Source of the DNA: Candidatus Kuenenia stuttgartensis
Lineage (GTDB): Bacteria > Bacteroidota > Bacteroidia > Flavobacteriales_D > Crocinitomicaceae
Length of the DNA stretch: 9,383 nt
Assembly: GCA_943326025.2 (NCBI GenBank)
Contig: CALPRR020000087.1
Location: forward strand, 1-9,383
Reading direction: 5' to 3'
Shown: one piece after another, positions 6,420-9,383 of the stretch
How positions within the stretch are numbered: position 1 is the first letter of the stretch
How the letters are laid out: every line of letters starts with the position of its first letter
Notes under the pieces: model-generated
Databases searched by the model: none
What the model was told of the DNA's origin: nothing
The model's input: the letters and a program-made list of their open reading frames with translations, nothing else
Program-made: the position numbers and the translations under genes

Positions 6420-7001
6420 TTATTTTAGATTAACCATTTTTTCTATGGAATTTATTTCTAATCTTTTTTTTAACCAAGTTCTAGCATCTGATAAATTTGA
6501 TTTTGATGTACCTTCACTTATATTAAGTTTTTCTGCAATTTCTTTATGCTTAAACCCTTCAAAAACAAATAAATTAAAAACCATTTTGTATGTAGGTGGT
6601 AACATTTGAATTTGACTTATTAATTCTTGTGTGTTTAATTCACAATAAATATCATTGTAACTATTTTGAATCAAATTCAAACTTTCTACATTTACTTCTT
6701 TATAAAGTTTACTTCCTTTATTGTATTTCTCTATTGCTACATTGACAATTACTTTTCTAATCCATCCCTCTAAAGAACCAAGTCCTTGATAAGTATGTAT
6801 TTTTTCAAAAACTCTAAAGAATCCTTCTGTCAATGAATCTTCAGCATCCTCTTTATTTCTACTATATCTAAAACAAATACTCATCATTTTATTTGAATAT
6901 TTTTGAAAGAGAAAATTCTGAGCTTGTCTATCGAAGTTAACACAACTCTTGACGAGTCTGTTTTCATCGTTTCCAAATAAAATTTTATTCTTTTCTAACA
7001 T
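6420..7001 (-). CDS. ECF-family RNA polymerase sigma factor
   Basis: 193 residues, the normal size for an ECF sigma factor with only regions 2 and 4. Region 2 covers about 26-92: LFQKYSNKMMSICFRYSRNK, EDAEDSLTEGFFRVFEKI (core-polymerase contact), and GSLEGWIRKVIVNVAIEKYN (the -10 reading helix). Region 4 covers about 128-182: LPPTYKMVFNLFVFEGFKHK, then EIAEKLNISEGTSKSNLSDA, the -35 helix-turn-helix. It forms a coupled pair with the following anti-sigma-like gene. Two promoters lie upstream: an ECF-type one (7011-7040) that would make it autoregulatory, and one with the two-component boxes (7088-7122). The start of the ECF transcript is predicted only a few bases before the ATG, so that mRNA would be nearly leaderless. 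Confidence 0.93.
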   Translation of the reverse strand: MLEKNKILFGNDENRLVKSCVNFDRQAQNFLFQKYSNKMMSICFRYSRNKEDAEDSLTEGFFRVFEKIHTYQGLGSLEGWIRKVIVNVAIEKYNKGSKLYKEVNVESLNLIQNSYNDIYCELNTQELISQIQMLPPTYKMVFNLFVFEGFKHKEIAEKLNISEGTSKSNLSDARTWLKKRLEINSIEKMVNLK

Positions 7002-7010
7002 CTAATACAA

Positions 7011-7040
7011 TAGATTAGAAAAAAATGAAAACGGTTGGGT
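7011..7040 (-). promoter_or_regulatory. Predicted autoregulatory ECF promoter of the sigma gene
   Basis: Minus strand: ACCCAACC (7040-7033), 18 bases, TCTA (7014-7011), the same elements and spacing as at 5025-5054 before the receptor. A transcript would start near 7005, leaving only about 3-5 bases before the ATG at 7001. The pattern of one copy at the sigma gene and one at a neighbouring target operon is the usual way an ECF factor's own promoter motif is recognised. Confidence 0.75.
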
Positions 7041-7087
7041 AACATTCAAAAAAAACATAATTATAATATTTACACCATTAAAAACAG

Positions 7088-7122
7088 TAAATATATAATC
7101 CGATTCTAAAGGAAATCTAAAG
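7088..7122 (-). promoter_or_regulatory. Predicted response-regulator box and second promoter of the sigma gene
   Basis: Minus strand: CTTTAGA (7122-7116), N4, CTTTAGA (7111-7105), N9, TATATTTA (7095-7088). Both heptamers are perfect copies 11 bases apart. The -7-like element differs from TAnnTTTG only in its last base. It points towards the sigma gene and would give a leader of about 80 bases that runs through the ECF promoter. The rest of the 222-base gap (7123-7223) holds nothing else I can support; a short AT-only inverted repeat near 7201-7215 is too weak to call a terminator. Confidence 0.7.
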
Positions 7123-7223
7123 TGTTTTTTGTAATAAAGTAAGAATAGTTTTTACCCTATTGTATAGATATAAGATGTGAAATTATTGTTAATACCAAAC
7201 TAAAAATAGATTTTTGGTCATGT

Positions 7224-8480
7224 TTAAAAAACTACTGTAAAAGTATGTTTCTTATCTGTAAAATAATAGGATATTTCAAAACTATACGAGTCAACAATAC
7301 TTTTTACAATAGACAAGCCTAAGCCTAAAGAATCTTTAGAAGCATCATTCTTTTTAAAACGTATAAATAGATCTTTTTTATCAATTTTCAATTCATCACC
7401 AGTATTTGATATTGAGAATGTTTTTTCATTTAAACAAATTAATATTTCACCACCATTATTTGTGTGACGAATTGAATTTTGAATCAAATTTGTAAATAAA
7501 ACATCTGCTAAAATAGAATTCATTTCAATTGTCAAATCGGAATTAAAATTGGTTATCAATTTTAAATTTTTCATTGAAATCGAATCATTAAAATTTGAAA
7601 TAACTCTTGCAATTGATTCATTAACATTTAATTTATGATTTTCTTGAAATTGATTGTTTTCAATTTTAGTCAATAAAATAAGTCCTTTATTTAGTGCACT
7701 TAATTTTTTTAAACTATTTTCAATCACTTGAACTTGATTCATTTCGTCTTCTTTCAAGTTTTCAGATTGCATGAGTAAAGAAATATTTGCTTTTATGACC
7801 GCTAAAGGAGTTTGCATTTCGTGAGAAGCGTTCTCATTAAATTCTTTTTGTTTGATAAAGTCCGAGTATATTTTATCTGTCATTTTATTCAAAGAATCAT
7901 TTAATTGATCAAATTCTTTTGTATTCACTGACTCAAAGGTTAATTTTTGAGAGGTTTGTATATCGAATTGATTTAAATTGTCAAGCGTTTTATAAAAAGG
8001 TTTCCAAAGTGTTCTTGAAATGAGCCAATTAGCCAATAAAAAACCGATTGTCAAGAAAATAATTATAACAACAAAAGCTGAAAACAAACTTTCCATAAGT
8101 TCATGTTCTTTTACAGTCGCTTTTGAAATTGTAATTTTATAACTCTTATTTTTAAATGAAAGATAACTCACGAAAACACGGTGTCCTACCTTTTCATGTT
8201 CCCAACTGTCATAAATTTGAGTGTCATAATATTTTGATTTATTTTGTTTTGATTTAACAATTTCAATAGTCGATAGACCATCAGAACTAACTTGATTTTT
8301 AATTGGATCTTTTGAAGATTTTATGTCATTTACTATGTTGATTTTTTCTCTCATCAATGTTTCATTCACATTATCTGTTAATTCAGATTTTATGATGAAA
8401 TATGAAAATACACCAGAAATGAATAGCAGTGGTAAACTAATCAATATGTAGTAAATGATTGTTTTAGTAATTATTTTCAT
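7224..8480 (-). CDS. Sensor histidine kinase of a two-component system
   Basis: 418 residues. First membrane helix about 8-30; periplasmic sensor region about 31-130 with no recognisable ligand domain; second helix about 133-154; a HAMP-like linker to about 210; then HisKA with the H-box FNENASHEMQTPLAVIKANI, phosphoacceptor His220. The ATPase domain shows an N-box (LFTNLIQNSIRHT, Asn335), an atypical G1 box ISNTGDEL (Asn in place of the usual Asp, as in many Bacteroidota kinases of this kind), LFIRFKKND, and G2 DSLGLGLSIVKSI (Gly386/Gly388). It probably senses an envelope signal and phosphorylates the regulator encoded 103 bases upstream, at Asp51. The pair should be co-transcribed from 9266-9300; a palindrome at 8517-8562 lies between them. 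Confidence 0.93.
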   Translation of the reverse strand: MKIITKTIIYYILISLPLLFISGVFSYFIIKSELTDNVNETLMREKINIVNDIKSSKDPIKNQVSSDGLSTIEIVKSKQNKSKYYDTQIYDSWEHEKVGHRVFVSYLSFKNKSYKITISKATVKEHELMESLFSAFVVIIIFLTIGFLLANWLISRTLWKPFYKTLDNLNQFDIQTSQKLTFESVNTKEFDQLNDSLNKMTDKIYSDFIKQKEFNENASHEMQTPLAVIKANISLLMQSENLKEDEMNQVQVIENSLKKLSALNKGLILLTKIENNQFQENHKLNVNESIARVISNFNDSISMKNLKLITNFNSDLTIEMNSILADVLFTNLIQNSIRHTNNGGEILICLNEKTFSISNTGDELKIDKKDLFIRFKKNDASKDSLGLGLSIVKSIVDSYSFEISYYFTDKKHTFTVVF

Positions 8481-8516
8481 ATGTATTTTATTTGTTTTTT
8501 AATTGTATATGGTATC

Positions 8517-8562
8517 GCCATCTTAAATTCATCGGTGTTGGTGATCAATTTAAGATCATGGC
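8517..8562. repeat. Imperfect palindrome (hairpin) between response regulator and kinase genes
   Basis: Left arm 8517-8533 pairs with right arm 8543-8562. Four GC-rich pairs (GCCA/TGGC) come first, then a 3-base bulge, nine pairs (TCTTAAATT with AATTTAAGA), one C/C mismatch, three pairs (ATC/GAT), and a 9-base loop. It lies in the 103-base gap of the two-gene operon, about 37 bases upstream of the kinase ATG. No T tract follows in either direction, so it is not a standard intrinsic terminator. An mRNA stability or attenuation element, or a small mobile palindrome, are possibilities only. Confidence 0.6.
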
Positions 8563-8583
8563 TTATTTCATAAATATTTTAAA

Positions 8584-9261
8584 TTAATCAACTTTAAAGT
8601 TATACCCAATTCCGTAGATAGATTGAACATAATCTTCACATCCTTTATCACTTAATTTCTTACGTAAATTTCGGAGATGAACATAAATAAAATCATGGCT
8701 ATCCATTTGGTCACTATCATCTCCCCATAAATTTTCAGCAATTGAGTTTTTTGAAACAACCCTGTTTTTATTTGAGATAAAAAATAAAAGCAAATCATAT
8801 TCTTTAGGTGTCAATATGACAAGTTCATTATTCACTTTTACAGTTCTTTCTTCAGGTACAATCGTTATCTCATTAACAACAATTGCTTTGTTTCCATCAA
8901 AATTCCTTCTTCTTATAAGTGCCTTTATTCTTGAATTTAATTCAGCTAAATTGAATGGCTTCGCTAGATAATCATCTGCTCCTAAATCAAGCCCAGTTAT
9001 TTTATCATCTGAAGAATTTTTTGCCGATATAATAATAATTCCTGCTTTAGAATTGCTTTTTTTTAGCTGTTTAATTATATCAAGTCCATTTCCAAAAGGT
9101 AAAGTGATATCCACAAGAATACAATCGTAATCGTAGTCACCTATTTTTTCGGATGCCTTTTTAAAATCTCCAACAGATTCAATTATATATCCTTCTTGAT
9201 GTAAATACTGACTTATTGATTTTCTCAATTCAGCTTCATCTTCAATTAATAAAATTTTCAT
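8584..9261 (-). CDS. OmpR/PhoB-family response regulator
   Basis: 225 residues, normal for the family. The receiver domain (1-118) has the acidic pocket in IEDE (Glu7, Asp8), phosphoacceptor Asp51 (LVDITLP), Ser79 (IIIISAK) and Lys101 (YLAKPFN). The winged-helix DNA-binding domain (about 127-225) includes LTPKEYDLLLFFISN, VVSKNSIAENLWG, the recognition region HLRNLRKKLSD, and the wing VQSIYGIGYNF. It should bind tandem direct repeats when phosphorylated by the kinase encoded next. Three such repeat pairs with an 11-base period occur in this window, one in its own promoter, so autoregulation is likely. Its ATG lies 4 bases after the predicted -7 element, so its mRNA is probably leaderless. The receiver's first strand begins at residue 2, so a later start is excluded. 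Confidence 0.95.
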   Translation of the reverse strand: MKILLIEDEAELRKSISQYLHQEGYIIESVGDFKKASEKIGDYDYDCILVDITLPFGNGLDIIKQLKKSNSKAGIIIISAKNSSDDKITGLDLGADDYLAKPFNLAELNSRIKALIRRRNFDGNKAIVVNEITIVPEERTVKVNNELVILTPKEYDLLLFFISNKNRVVSKNSIAENLWGDDSDQMDSHDFIYVHLRNLRKKLSDKGCEDYVQSIYGIGYNFKVD

Positions 9262-9265
9262 AGTT

Positions 9266-9300
9266 TAAATGTAAGTTATAAATCTTAAGAGAATCTAAAG
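9266..9300 (-). promoter_or_regulatory. Predicted autoregulatory promoter of the two-component operon
   Basis: Minus strand: CTTTAGA (9300-9294), N4, CTTAAGA (9289-9283), N9, TACATTTA (9273-9266). This is the same layout as at 1241-1275 and 7088-7122, with one variable base in the second heptamer and A for G at the end of the -7 element. Only AACT separates the -7 element from the ATG at 9261, so transcription should start at or next to the start codon. Confidence 0.75.
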
Positions 9301-9383
9301 ACATAAATAAATATCTTTTAATTTTGCTTAAAATGATTCGATATTTTTATTTTCAATATTGTATTTTATTAAATGATTTAATT

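Noticed and set aside
7200..7216. Short AT-only inverted repeat after the kinase gene as a terminator
   Set aside because: The pairing is only A/T with a loop of about 2 bases, so it would not form a stable hairpin.
7324..7339. CCTAAAG and TCTTTAG close together, resembling the regulator boxes
   Set aside because: The heptamers are 9 bases apart, not 11, one is imperfect, and the pair lies inside the kinase gene with no -7 element at the expected place.
9319..9383. Possible divergent gene on the plus strand: TAATTTTG at 9319-9326 and an ATG at 9333 open to the window edge
   Set aside because: Only 17 codons are visible, with no signal peptide or domain and AT-rich composition. There is not enough to support a gene.

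Overview
The window is AT-rich and every supported gene lies on the minus strand. It looks like a member of the Bacteroidota, probably a flavobacterium-like organism. The signs are TonB-dependent receptors with carboxypeptidase-regulatory-like N-termini, a DUF4249 lipoprotein, PepSY-like (BLIP-fold) proteins, a remnant of a type IX secretion (T9SS) sorting domain, and promoters close to the Bacteroidota -7 consensus TAnnTTTG. Genus and species cannot be called from this sequence alone.

Layout in order of transcription (right to left): an OmpR-family response regulator (9261-8584); its sensor histidine kinase (8480-7224); an ECF sigma factor (7001-6420); a protein with an anti-sigma-like N-terminus, one membrane helix and a C-terminal outer-membrane barrel (6418-5072); a TonB-dependent receptor (4995-2692); a DUF4249 lipoprotein (2687-1791); a small lipoprotein with a single PepSY-like repeat (1777-1427, probable TTG start); an out-of-frame remnant of a T9SS sorting domain (1433-1281); two tandem PepSY-like periplasmic proteins (1215-748 and 724-308); and the start of a second receptor-like gene that runs off the left edge (272-1). 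There is no gene-free stretch longer than 300 bases.

The most interesting content is regulatory. (1) Three promoters share one exact architecture, CTTTAGA-like heptamer, N4, second heptamer, N9, TAYATTTR. They lie in front of the response regulator, in front of the sigma factor, and in front of the PepSY operon. The 11-base heptamer period and its abutment on the -7 element are what an OmpR-type activator would use, so these are probably sites of the response regulator encoded here. (2) Two further promoters share ACCCAACC-N18-TCTA with identical spacing. They lie in front of the sigma gene and in front of the TonB receptor, as expected of an autoregulated ECF sigma factor. The window can therefore be read as a two-layer circuit: the two-component system switches on itself, the PepSY/receptor operon and the sigma factor, and the sigma factor amplifies itself and switches on the receptor/DUF4249/PepSY-lipoprotein operon. 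A barrel-tethered anti-sigma factor would add an envelope-sensing checkpoint. The signal and the transported substrate cannot be told from the sequence.
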